Positions 1 through 9,163 of a DNA stretch of 64,000 nt are shown here, in pieces. The notes beneath the pieces were generated by a model. That model was not told the origin of the DNA, searched no databases, and saw only the letters and a program-made list of their open reading frames with translations. The number at the start of each line of letters is the position of its first letter. Positions within the stretch are counted from its first letter, which is position 1. Made by a program: the position numbers and the translations under genes. Source of the DNA: Candidatus Zixiibacteriota bacterium (GTDB lineage Bacteria > Zixibacteria > MSB-5A5 > GN15 > JACZUZ01); the NCBI GenBank assembly GCA_024280835.1, contig JAJRPJ010000011.1:124001-188000 (forward strand), in the 5' to 3' direction.

Positions 1-1
1 C

Positions 2-373
2 TATGCTGATCTAAACGTGACTGACTGCGTATTCGATAGATGGTATTGTCTTTTAAGAAATACCCAAGGGAGTCTCCATTTGTATCACAAAGATTTGGAA
101 CACATGATTGATGCGCGTGTATTTTTGGCGGATAGCTTTCATTGTCGGTGGGCATACATCGTCAATCTTGACGATAGGAGTTTTGAAATATATCGGGGTT
201 CAAACAGTGACCCCGAAGCAGCAGGACGCTACGCTAGCCTACAAAAAGAAAACTCCAACGATTACCACGGTGTCAAGCTAATCAATGTGATTCCACTATC
301 AGGGCTGAAAGAGAAGCTTATCCCACCGATAGTCAACTTTTTGAATGACTACGCAAAGGTAGAGAGTGACTAG
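2..373 (+). CDS. Uncharacterised protein, C-terminal part (cut by window edge)
   Basis: The frame is open to the first bases of the window, so the start lies outside; a GTG at 17 is probably internal. The visible 123 residues align along their length with the C-terminal part of the 202-aa protein at 20503-21111: both share WYCLLRNTQG, then a YHK..EHMID block, a WAYI.NLD block and an AGRYA block. That paralogue supplies the missing N-terminus (MGTRGAYGFRF...), a start I associate with an uncharacterised family found in bacteria and phages. No catalytic motif is recognised. The function is unknown; family membership is seen directly from the internal paralogy. Confidence 0.75.
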   Translation, partial: YADLNVTDCVFDRWYCLLRNTQGSLHLYHKDLEHMIDARVFLADSFHCRWAYIVNLDDRSFEIYRGSNSDPEAAGRYASLQKENSNDYHGVKLINVIPLSGLKEKLIPPIVNFLNDYAKVESD

Positions 374-472
374 AATTGTGATTCCATTCGCTGGACAGTC
401 TCAACAACAAGCCGAACCTAGGCGTCTCATATCTAAAATCAATTCATATGACAAATTAAATGATTTCAATTC

Positions 473-1207
473 ATAAAACTGAAACCTAACCAGATTTACT
501 GTGAAGATTGTATAGAAGGCCTAAAGAGAATACCTGATGAAAGTGTTGATCTAATTGTAACTGATCCACCATACATGATTAGTCAGCCAAACAAGCGAAT
601 CATGGTTAAGGGTAGGAGTGATGTAATTCAGGATTTTGGAGAGTGGGACCACTTTGGATCCAACGAGACCTTCTTTGAGTTTACTGAATCTTGGTTCAGG
701 GAGTGTTGTCGTGTATTGAAATCAAGTGGTTGGATGTACATTTTCTTTGATAGGAAGAAAGTTGGTTATTTTGATTTATTTCTCGCGAAGAAATACGACA
801 TGAAAAGCAAAACGGTCTTTGCCTGGCTGAAATCCAATCCTTGTCCTTCAATACGAAAGTCCAACTGGCTGTCAGCATCAGAATTTGTTTGGGTTGGATG
901 TAAACACAGAGGCAGAATTAGAAACTTTCTCAGTCATAAAGAAATGTATAATTACATAATTACTCCGAATAAAGCCGCATATGGTGAGACAATTCACCCT
1001 GCAGAAAAACCAAGGAAGGTGATTGAGAGATTCATAAGAGCAGGCTCAGATGTTGGAGATGTAGTACTCGATCCGTTCATGGGCTCTGGTACAACTGCGG
1101 TTGTGTGCAAAAGTTTGAATCGAAAGTACATTGGGTTCGAGTCGAACCCCCAATTTTACAAAATAGCTCTTGATAGAATAGCCAAGACCAAGACTGAAAC
1201 TCAGTAG
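473..1207 (+). CDS. Beta-class DNA adenine methyltransferase, start codon unclear
   Basis: This is probably an N6-adenine DNA methyltransferase. Motif IV (TDPPYM) lies near the N-terminus and the SAM-binding motif (LDPFMGSGTT) near the C-terminus, the order of beta-class enzymes. The first ATG in frame, at 575, comes directly after DPPY and would remove the catalytic motif. The open frame extends back to a stop at 461 and gives a normal family N-terminus (KLKPNQIYCEDCIEGL...) but no ATG, GTG or TTG. The codon at the expected start, 473, is ATA. It is therefore either a non-standard start or an inactivated gene. No restriction endonuclease is adjacent, so it would be an orphan methyltransferase. 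Family is certain; activity is doubtful. Confidence 0.75.
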   Translation: MKLKPNQIYCEDCIEGLKRIPDESVDLIVTDPPYMISQPNKRIMVKGRSDVIQDFGEWDHFGSNETFFEFTESWFRECCRVLKSSGWMYIFFDRKKVGYFDLFLAKKYDMKSKTVFAWLKSNPCPSIRKSNWLSASEFVWVGCKHRGRIRNFLSHKEMYNYIITPNKAAYGETIHPAEKPRKVIERFIRAGSDVGDVVLDPFMGSGTTAVVCKSLNRKYIGFESNPQFYKIALDRIAKTKTETQ

Positions 1208-1276
1208 TAATGTGATAACTGAATATTCAAACGCCCTAGATGGGTGTGGCCTATCGCTTCGGAATCATACAAAAAA

Positions 1277-1313
1277 CGAAGCCCCACCAGCTTGAGCTGG
1301 CAGGGCTTTATTG
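1277..1313. terminator. Bidirectional intrinsic terminator
   Basis: A 13-bp-armed hairpin (1279-1291 paired with 1296-1308, loop TTGA, two mismatched positions) stands between two convergent genes. On the minus strand it is followed, after a short gap, by a run of six T; on the plus strand by TTATT. It can serve both the methyltransferase ending at 1207 and the protease gene ending at 1336. Confidence 0.8.
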
Positions 1314-1335
1314 GGGCCATGAATGAAGGACTAGA

Positions 1336-4300
1336 TTACTTGAGAATGACCATTTTCCTCCGTTGGATGAAATCTCCTGAGACGAACTTTGCGAAATATA
1401 CACCACTGGCGACTTTCGCGCCCGCATCGTTTTCACTGTTCCATCTAATCACGTGATGACCAACGCCATACTCTTGATTGACTAGGGTGGTTACCTCTTG
1501 ACCCAGAACATTGAATATCTGAATCTTCACATGAGCCCTTTGTGGTAGGCTGAACGAGAAATTTGTTTCTGGATTGAATGGATTCGGGTAGTTTTGGTCG
1601 AACGAAATTGTTCCACCAGCGCTTCCTATACTAGCAACCAATTCTCGAATACCCAGCCTATATTTGGCTACTGTGCCATCTGGCAAAATCTCTGTGGCTA
1701 ACACCTGCTCTATAGTGAAATCTCCAGAGATTCTCAGAAGTACTCTCTGTCCAGATCCAATTCTTCGTTGTCCTTCCGGATCTAATAATCCAATTGTCGC
1801 ATAATTAGAAGTCTTGCTCCAATGAAGAGGAACATCAGTAGCATTTTCAACGTTAAATTTGCTACTATCAGCTATTGATACAATTAGGCTTAAACCAGTC
1901 AAATCTCTAGGCCCATCAATTGAAAAGGCACTACTTCCGTCGGATGGAGCAGTATCTTTCCACACTTCAATACTATTTGTCAGTGGAAAATCAGAGGGAT
2001 CATCAATTAGCGTGTTACCGTGAGCGAGTTTGACTGGATGGCCAGTCAATGTGTCGACGCAACCAAGTTTTGGCGCCGGTCCACCATTGAAAACTCTGGC
2101 AATTCCATATGTTGCATCCCCTATATTCACAGCACAGGACCTGTCCATATCTGCGTTGTTGGGGATTGCTGGCGCAGGGCCACCACTGAAAATCCATGTA
2201 GTAAGATAAGTTACATCAGCTATGTTGAACCCACAATCGTTACTTGCATCCCCAAGAACTGAGCATTGGTTTACATCAATGCTATCCTGAGATACTACAT
2301 AGTTGTGCTTTGTTGCTGTAAGTAGACCCTTGCCTGTCTGTTCAAAGTTCGGCCAAAATGAGATGACGCCATTTGCATCTGTATAACCTACTTCATACAT
2401 CTTGGGCTCCATGAGAAGGCATACTTTGGCATTAGCAATAGGATTGCCTGTCGCAGAATCGGTTATCGTATCCACGACAGTGTGTCCCACCACAATGGAA
2501 TCCTTGTGCGCATGCAAAGAGTACGATGGCGTTTCTGTCCAGACTCTTAGCTGTGGATCACCAAAAAGAGTAAACCCAAGTAAGCTGTGCCTAAGTCCAC
2601 CTTCAAGCTCAGCTTCAGATGCATATGCGCTCCTTGCACTGTTTAGCAAATACCCTATACCATGAGATAGTGAGTCGAAAATGTTATTTGCAAACTGTCG
2701 ACGCATGTGTCTTGTACTCAAACTATAGTCATTGTGCGATGCGGATACGAAAGCTGCAGCACCACCGGTAGCGCTTGATATGAAGGATTCGCCGATAGCC
2801 GTACTATCAAATCTAGAATTCCAGCATGTGCTTGAAATCACCACGCTCGGCATGGAAGCATTGGCCAAAGTATCAATGTCTTCATTTGTAATGACTACAA
2901 AAGGTGTGGATTCGCGCACGATGTGGAAATGTGTGTGATTGGCGGCCAAGCCATGGTAAAACACTAGCCCCTTACCTTCATTCATTTCCGCAAAATAGTT
3001 CGCTTTGGTGGCTGACACGTCTCCCGAACCATTATCGTACATCTTGGTAGTTGTGAATCCGGCTGGAATACTTCTTGCGATGTATTCACTGAATCGCTCT
3101 CCATCATCGACAACATACATTTCTGAGCCAATGACAAATGCCTCAGTAGTCCAGTCCAACGAAGACGGCTCTTCGTAATTGACCAACTTGGCGAAGTAAT
3201 TAGTCACTTCGGTTGACGAGTTCACGGGGATTCTTCCGACTGACACATCTGCGATGAGATCGACAGCATCGTTTACCGTTCCGTAGAGCGTATCACCATC
3301 AGCATTCCAGTCACCGTCAAGGCATGAATAATAGTAGTCAGACAAGAATACATCACCATCTCCATTGAGGTTGCTATAGACATAACGTCCAGGGACCAAT
3401 TCGAAGTCACCCCCGAGAAGCACATACTCAAGCGAATGGTTCTCATAGTAATCTTGAATACACTGTCGCACTTTGGACGCATCATCACCAGCATAACCTG
3501 ACCCCGCAGATAGGATAGATTCCATCGACCTTATTTCAGTAAAGGTGCCCTCAGCTATCCTTCTGTCGGCAAAATCTTCAAATGAGGGAATCAGGCTATC
3601 TGGAGTAATTATCAAGAAGGGGATTGAGTCCGAGGAAATAGATAGTACTTGATCATCGGCATTGAATACCAATTCGAGCATCTTGAACGCGTCAAGCCTT
3701 CCATATCCGTACTTTTTCTCATCTGCGGCTATGAGCCCCGAATCGTTAGAAGATTGCATCAGCAGTGAGTCTATTTGATGCCATGACAAGTTAATATTCT
3801 TGCCACGTGCCAATGCAATAGTCGCTGCAACAAGTGGAGCCGATGACGATGTCCCCGTAAATAGACCATATCCGGTGGGAGCTACTTGTGTTGTAGAATA
3901 GTATAACCAAGGTGCCAAGACGTCAACGAAGTTTGGGCATGTATCGCAAGCGTAGTTGCTGTGTACTGCAACGACCCCACTCCTGTCCACCGACCCTACG
4001 CCGATTGTGATACTATCCCAGTATGCCGGATACTCGTCTTGTGCAGGGTCACCCAAACTAATATTTCCAGAAGAAGTTACAAAGATTCTTTGGAAACTTT
4101 TCATCAGGGTTATAGCATCGAATGCTGCTGAGTCTGGGCCCATATTCTGTGCGTTAGTGACGATGTCGATGCCGTGTTGAAAAAAACTATCAAACAGCAC
4201 ATCTTGTACACTGTATGAGTGTATTGTTACGTCAGGAGATACACCAGCTATTCCCGTGGCGTTGTTGAGAACCGCAGCAATAGCGCCTGCTGTTTTGGTG

Positions 4301-5184
4301 CCATGATCTAAGGTGGAATCGAAAGTAGTATCGTGAACAACTATTTGGCTGCCATTCAAATCTTCATGGCTTGTATCAACAGTTTGGTCAAGCACTGCGA
4401 CATTTATTCCATAGCCACGTTTACCAGCAGAAAAGTAACCCCAACTGCATTGGAACCCAGATCCTCCAGATCCATCAGGGGCTCTTTCATCCAAGTATCC
4501 CTTGAAAACCGTTGGCGCCGATTGTAGGAAAGCATCATTGTAATTCAATCGGCATATCAATGAATCTGGCAGACAGTCACAGGTATCTGCTGAAAGTGTC
4601 GAATTTGACAAAGAATTGTATGTAGGTATTACATACCCTCCGCGATTAGAGATTCCTTGAACTGTTTCAAGCGACTTTATCACAGAATCCAGGTCCGTAG
4701 ATTCGTCAAAAGTGAATTTATAGTGATAGGTCAAGTCTGGAAGTATTTTCCACTCTTTCAGTAGAGAATCCCAATACAGTGTGTCACCTGGAGTGTAGCT
4801 GGGAAATCTCCGTTCAAGCCTCACAGCTTTGACTTCGTCCAGACTGATTAACAATTCGGTTGACTTAATGCGAATATTTGTAAGTTGCGCCGCACTATCA
4901 AGGGTCCTTGTTCCATCATCATAAATAATACTATCAATTTTGAGATTGCCTAGGAACCGGAAAGCAGGTAGTCGTTGTCTACAGTCAAGACAGGCTGATG
5001 TATCGAATACAACGCCTCTAGTCCCGTGGGGCATCGAAATTATCGCACGATCAGCCTTAAATCGCGCTATACCTGGTTTCATTTCCAAGTCAGCGCCTGA
5101 CGCTGCGACTTTCAGAATCAAGCACATTAAAACTGTAGGGATGATGAGACTTGAGAGAGCTCTGACACTGTGTTGTTTAATCAT
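1336..5184 (-). CDS. Secreted subtilisin-gingipain fusion protease with dockerin repeats and C-terminal sorting domain
   Basis: A 1282-aa exported multidomain protease. It has an N-terminal signal segment (residues 1-30), then a subtilisin (S8) domain with Asp near 263 (AVLDQ), His near 293 (DHGTKTAG) and Ser near 445 (TGTSSSAP). A gingipain-like C25 domain follows at about 525-880, with a His in FYHGLAANH near 741 and a Cys in SSTCWNSRFD near 786. Next come two dockerin-like Ca-binding repeats (about 975-1045; NIADVT, GGPAP), and a final domain starting at NYPNPFNP and ending KMVILK, the type used for T9SS export or FlgD-like folding. The start has a strong GGAGG eight bases upstream. Two unrelated peptidase families in one chain is unusual. 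It is likely a surface or secreted endopeptidase; the substrate is unknown. Confidence 0.9.
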   Translation of the reverse strand: MIKQHSVRALSSLIIPTVLMCLILKVAASGADLEMKPGIARFKADRAIISMPHGTRGVVFDTSACLDCRQRLPAFRFLGNLKIDSIIYDDGTRTLDSAAQLTNIRIKSTELLISLDEVKAVRLERRFPSYTPGDTLYWDSLLKEWKILPDLTYHYKFTFDESTDLDSVIKSLETVQGISNRGGYVIPTYNSLSNSTLSADTCDCLPDSLICRLNYNDAFLQSAPTVFKGYLDERAPDGSGGSGFQCSWGYFSAGKRGYGINVAVLDQTVDTSHEDLNGSQIVVHDTTFDSTLDHGTKTAGAIAAVLNNATGIAGVSPDVTIHSYSVQDVLFDSFFQHGIDIVTNAQNMGPDSAAFDAITLMKSFQRIFVTSSGNISLGDPAQDEYPAYWDSITIGVGSVDRSGVVAVHSNYACDTCPNFVDVLAPWLYYSTTQVAPTGYGLFTGTSSSAPLVAATIALARGKNINLSWHQIDSLLMQSSNDSGLIAADEKKYGYGRLDAFKMLELVFNADDQVLSISSDSIPFLIITPDSLIPSFEDFADRRIAEGTFTEIRSMESILSAGSGYAGDDASKVRQCIQDYYENHSLEYVLLGGDFELVPGRYVYSNLNGDGDVFLSDYYYSCLDGDWNADGDTLYGTVNDAVDLIADVSVGRIPVNSSTEVTNYFAKLVNYEEPSSLDWTTEAFVIGSEMYVVDDGERFSEYIARSIPAGFTTTKMYDNGSGDVSATKANYFAEMNEGKGLVFYHGLAANHTHFHIVRESTPFVVITNEDIDTLANASMPSVVISSTCWNSRFDSTAIGESFISSATGGAAAFVSASHNDYSLSTRHMRRQFANNIFDSLSHGIGYLLNSARSAYASEAELEGGLRHSLLGFTLFGDPQLRVWTETPSYSLHAHKDSIVVGHTVVDTITDSATGNPIANAKVCLLMEPKMYEVGYTDANGVISFWPNFEQTGKGLLTATKHNYVVSQDSIDVNQCSVLGDASNDCGFNIADVTYLTTWIFSGGPAPAIPNNADMDRSCAVNIGDATYGIARVFNGGPAPKLGCVDTLTGHPVKLAHGNTLIDDPSDFPLTNSIEVWKDTAPSDGSSAFSIDGPRDLTGLSLIVSIADSSKFNVENATDVPLHWSKTSNYATIGLLDPEGQRRIGSGQRVLLRISGDFTIEQVLATEILPDGTVAKYRLGIRELVASIGSAGGTISFDQNYPNPFNPETNFSFSLPQRAHVKIQIFNVLGQEVTTLVNQEYGVGHHVIRWNSENDAGAKVASGVYFAKFVSGDFIQRRKMVILK

Positions 5185-5280
5185 GACGTAATTCCTCCGA
5201 TGTATTAGTCTTGATTTCTTACTGTTTCGTCAATTATGTTTCATGTAATAGGCATCCATTGCTGGTGAAAATTGTGTAGC

Positions 5281-7605
5281 TCACTTAATTAACATTAATT
5301 TCTTTGTTTGTTTCGCATCTTTGGTTGCTAGCCGTAAGTAATAGACTCCCGAGGATACGTGCTCGTTGTTCCCATTTGTCCCATCCCACACTGCAGTAAG
5401 CATACCTTCCCCACGGCTACCATCTAAAATGGTCTTCACTCTTTGGCCCCTGATATTGAATATAGAAAGGTCTATCGTTGTTGTTCGTGATAGTCTTAGT
5501 TGTATTCTAGTAGTTTCATTGAAAGGATTTGGGAACGTCTCCAGATCAAATGTATCGTCTGTATTGAATGCGGAATCATCTTCAAGCTCTATGCCTGTCG
5601 TCATGTCTAATTCGAATTTCATTACACTAGTATTGTCGGCCAGATATATTTCCCGCTCGTCGATTAGAAATTCTCTAGCGAAGCCAGGTGTATCGAAAGA
5701 TTCAAGCAGAACCGGGGAATTTGGCATAGATACATCAAGAATCTGAATCCCTTTCTCCGATCTGCACAAAAATAATCGATCTTCCTGAAGCTCTATGTCT
5801 ATTATATCTGTTGCTTGATAGGAGCCTATAAGCGGTTCTTCCTCGGTGAGAGCATTATGGCTGTAGATACTGATTATGCTCGCTCCAGAAAATGCAAGGA
5901 GATCGTCTGAGGCAGAGAGTTCAAGTGTCCATCCGGAGTTGATAGTTTTCAAATAGCGAGGATTGGCTCCGTCAGTAATATCGAAGACTTGAACGCCTGC
6001 AAACCTGTCTGCTACAAGCAAAAAGGAATCCACGATGAGAAGATTAGCGGCATAGTCTTCGGTTGGAAGTTTACTCAATTCAGTCGGAGAACGTGGATCA
6101 CTAATGTCAAATACTCGGACTCCTACTGTGCCTTCGGCGACATATAGAAAGGTTTTATTGACAGCAACCGCGAGCGCCTCTTCTTGAGCCTTGATCGTAC
6201 TCAAGTGAGAAATATTGGAAATGTGTGAAATGTTAAAAATGCTTGTACCACATTGTCCATTTGCGAGTATGAGGTGTGATTCTGAAATATGAATATCAAG
6301 TGTTGATCCATTGGTAGTCAACACAAAGTTACTTTCGCAATCATTGATATCGTTACGCTTTAGGCAGTGAATTCCACCCTGCTCGCGTCCAGCGAATACA
6401 TGTGTCTCACTCACCGCCAACGCCTGATGGAAGCCAGGATGCAAAATCGAACCTTGCTTAGCTGGCGCCTCAGGGTCTGTGATGTCAAACGCCAGAAAGT
6501 ATGCTAGCTGAGCGGTATCCTGTTTAGATTGGGCGTTGCTTCTTGTGATATAGAATTGTCCGGAGTCACATCGCGATGGATCAATAAAATGACCGATTTG
6601 TCGATCTTGAACGCTCAAGAATAGTTCAGGTTGTGATAGGTTAACCTTGTGAGTGTAACCAGAAGGGATCACTTCACTTATCGATTGCAGATCACCAGAA
6701 GCGGATATTGTAAGAACTCGGGCTCCCAAGTCTCCGAGAGCAACCCCGAGAAGCTCTCCTTCTGAGCTGATGTCCTCAATGAGTCCAGGGAAAATCATAG
6801 AGTCAATTACAGCTAGCTCATTAGTAACAGGTAGCGTCACTGTCGTTAAGGTAGAATGACTGACAATTTGAAACAATGGGCTCTCTGCAATGACCAAATG
6901 GTCAGTACTATACGCTACGTCTACTATTCTTTTCTTTGCGGATATAATTGTAGCGTTGAGTGTAGGTAGCATCAAATCGCTGATGTCAATCACAAACAGG
7001 TCGCCAGCCGCCACATACAGCTTTGAGTCGTGTATCAAGAGGTTGATCGTCTGGAATACTGAACTGATACTCAACGCTAGCGTTCCTAGCCCAACTGGTT
7101 GCAAAGGGTTAGCAATCAGAAAAAGTGATAATTTAGAATTTGTGACCACAGCCAAAACAGAATCATCAATCGCAAGCGCGCCATACGCGTCAATCGTCGA
7201 TACTAGCTTCGGATATTTCGGATTAGAAATATCCACGATGTCAATGAATTGATCGTAGCTACTGATGTGTGCGTGACCGTCGTTTGATGCGATATACTGG
7301 AATCTGGAATTCAAGAACAATTGCGAAATGAATTTGGGGCTCTGCGGATTACTAACGTCCACAATACCAAGCCCATTGGCCATGGCACAGTATGCAATAC
7401 CATTTTGCACGTCAAAGTCATTGATGAGACTCCAAAGAGCACTTGATCCGTACTGAATTACAGCGCTATTGGGAGAACGATCAATAGCTGTCGTGAGACA
7501 ACTTGAATTAGCTTGACACAATGCAGGCACACACATCATGCAAACAAAGACGAGCAATCTTGCCGCTAGTGACTCCGACTTTGATAGAGTAATAAGTTTA
7601 TGCAA
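5281..7605 (-). CDS. Secreted LVIVD-repeat beta-propeller protein with C-terminal sorting domain
   Basis: About 774 aa. The body is built of repeats of the form hxhVDhSNPxxPxhh (for example GIVDVSNPQSPK, IVDISNPKYPK, RVFDISDPRSPT, QVFDITDGANPR), the LVIVD repeat expected to fold as a beta-propeller. The last 90 residues (TFPNPFNETTRI ... KKLMLIK) are a sorting/FlgD-like domain like that of the protease at 1336-5184. No ATG opens the frame. TTG at 7605 gives a compact signal peptide (hydrophobic LLVFVCMMCVPALCQA); another TTG at 7659 adds 18 residues. It lies head to tail behind the protease, about 95 bases away. Probably a surface protein with a binding or scaffold role; no enzyme motif is seen. 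Confidence 0.85.
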   Translation of the reverse strand: MHKLITLSKSESLAARLLVFVCMMCVPALCQANSSCLTTAIDRSPNSAVIQYGSSALWSLINDFDVQNGIAYCAMANGLGIVDVSNPQSPKFISQLFLNSRFQYIASNDGHAHISSYDQFIDIVDISNPKYPKLVSTIDAYGALAIDDSVLAVVTNSKLSLFLIANPLQPVGLGTLALSISSVFQTINLLIHDSKLYVAAGDLFVIDISDLMLPTLNATIISAKKRIVDVAYSTDHLVIAESPLFQIVSHSTLTTVTLPVTNELAVIDSMIFPGLIEDISSEGELLGVALGDLGARVLTISASGDLQSISEVIPSGYTHKVNLSQPELFLSVQDRQIGHFIDPSRCDSGQFYITRSNAQSKQDTAQLAYFLAFDITDPEAPAKQGSILHPGFHQALAVSETHVFAGREQGGIHCLKRNDINDCESNFVLTTNGSTLDIHISESHLILANGQCGTSIFNISHISNISHLSTIKAQEEALAVAVNKTFLYVAEGTVGVRVFDISDPRSPTELSKLPTEDYAANLLIVDSFLLVADRFAGVQVFDITDGANPRYLKTINSGWTLELSASDDLLAFSGASIISIYSHNALTEEEPLIGSYQATDIIDIELQEDRLFLCRSEKGIQILDVSMPNSPVLLESFDTPGFAREFLIDEREIYLADNTSVMKFELDMTTGIELEDDSAFNTDDTFDLETFPNPFNETTRIQLRLSRTTTIDLSIFNIRGQRVKTILDGSRGEGMLTAVWDGTNGNNEHVSSGVYYLRLATKDAKQTKKLMLIK

Positions 7606-8677
7606 GTAAATTGTTCCAGTTGTGTGTTGAATATTGGTATATAGACTTATATAAAGCAACTCTGCCTATCTTACCATTAATTATACACAATAATTGAAAC
7701 TTCACAATGAGTTTCTCAGCCTGCTGTTCTCCTTTTAATCACACCCAATTACTCTCTAGAGTCTAGGTGTCGGATTAGGCAAAATCATGCATCCTGCTGT
7801 CTAAGCCAGAAAGTGATTGACAGAGGACACATCGTGCAGTCTCCCAAATTCGTCATAGATTATTGCTCAAGAGACGAAAGAACTGTTGTAACTTTTGTTT
7901 CACTGACGGCGGTTCACACTACAATAATAGGCAACATGGATCGATTTGTCAACGAATTTCTACTCAATTCCACGACAGTTTTAGGTAGCGTGGAGCGTCC
8001 TTGACAGGTACTTGAGATAGGGGCGCTTCTTCTGATATCTGTAGAGAGGAGAATCTCTTTGCCTGCCAGTAATTTACCGATATCGTTCAATACAATGCAG
8101 GTAATAGTACCAACGATTTGCTCTGTAGCCAGTTATCGTTGGGTCACAGAGTGAGCTAATCTGATCAAGCATCATTCTAGGGGAATCGCTGGAGCCCCCC
8201 AATGGCGTCTCTCCACTACAGATTCCGTCAAAGCTCTCCTTTAATTATCAAAGCCCGCCATGGGCGTTACAGCTCTTGGTCCTCAGTAGACATTTTGTAG
8301 CTTACGAATCAATATAATATATCCCATGGCAACCAATACAGCAAAGCAAGAATAGTATAAGAGAACCGCGTGATTGTTGCTTCCTTCCAAAGTACTTGAA
8401 TCATTTCCGTTCTAGTATCGAAAGAAGGGCAACGTCATTGGTGGGATGCTTGTAGCTTTGGGTGAAATCAGCGTCTTAATTTAGCTGATTTGAGTATTGA
8501 CACCCACTGGAGTTCTTCTACCCATCTAGAGTCGAGATGGCGAGAGTCGCGCCCAAGAGAAACAGTTCCAATCCTCACTAAAGAGAAGCTAAGAGACTGC
8601 GTATGAATCGCCTAGTCAGGCAAATAGGTCAACAGATTTTTATTACAGGGGATGAAGTAACCGAGTAAATCATCTTG
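7606..8677. other. About 1 kb without a recognisable gene
   Basis: Only short overlapping frames are present (for example 7813-8004), with no ribosome binding site or recognisable domain. It contains several stops in every frame and no clear hairpin terminator, tRNA or repeat. It may hold promoters for the minus-strand gene ending at 5281, or decayed coding DNA. Confidence 0.5.
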
Positions 8678-9043
8678 TTATAATAAGTCATTAACTCTTG
8701 TCATGTAGTAGAGATTTTTCCAGAGAATCCTGTTGTTTACCGCCTCTGCAGGAATTCGATACTCGCTCCAGTGAAAGCATTCTGAATTTGGTTTCTCAGT
8801 ACAAGCGAGTGCTGGAGATGTGTAGAAGCGCGCGACTATCAAATCCCCCTCTGATGCTACTTGCTCTCTCTTACTTGCCAGAGTGTGGATTCTCATATTT
8901 AGATCGCGAATCCAGTACAAGTTCAATGTATTTTCGGATACAGCTGTAGTTGTACGTCCACTTTTCTCAATACGTCCAACGATTTCTCTCCCAAACAACA
9001 TTCTATAAAGCTTCGTCATTTCATAAGCAACACGGACTCGCAA
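8678..9043 (-). CDS. Possible small protein, unrecognised
   Basis: A 121-residue frame opening with TTG; an ATG lies at residue 9. Composition is protein-like (IRDLNMRIHTLASKREQ, then a C-terminal aromatic stretch) but no family is recognised and no good ribosome binding site is seen. It sits in a gene-poor stretch upstream of the LVIVD gene on the same strand. It could be a genuine small gene, the remnant of a larger one, or chance. I rate it slightly below even odds. Confidence 0.35.
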   Translation of the reverse strand: MRVRVAYEMTKLYRMLFGREIVGRIEKSGRTTTAVSENTLNLYWIRDLNMRIHTLASKREQVASEGDLIVARFYTSPALACTEKPNSECFHWSEYRIPAEAVNNRILWKNLYYMTRVNDLL

Positions 9044-9163
9044 TGTCTCAAGTACAAATGTCCGTGGGATTTATAAATGTTCGCAGTGCACAGTTGACAA
9101 GGCAGAGGTGTATTCTGTAGTAGCCACTCTGCAGTTAGAATGTACGCCCCTCAGGGACGGTGT

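Noticed and set aside
7813-8004. 63-residue open frame in the gap after the LVIVD gene
   Set aside because: No ribosome binding site or conserved-looking composition; isolated in a gene-poor stretch.
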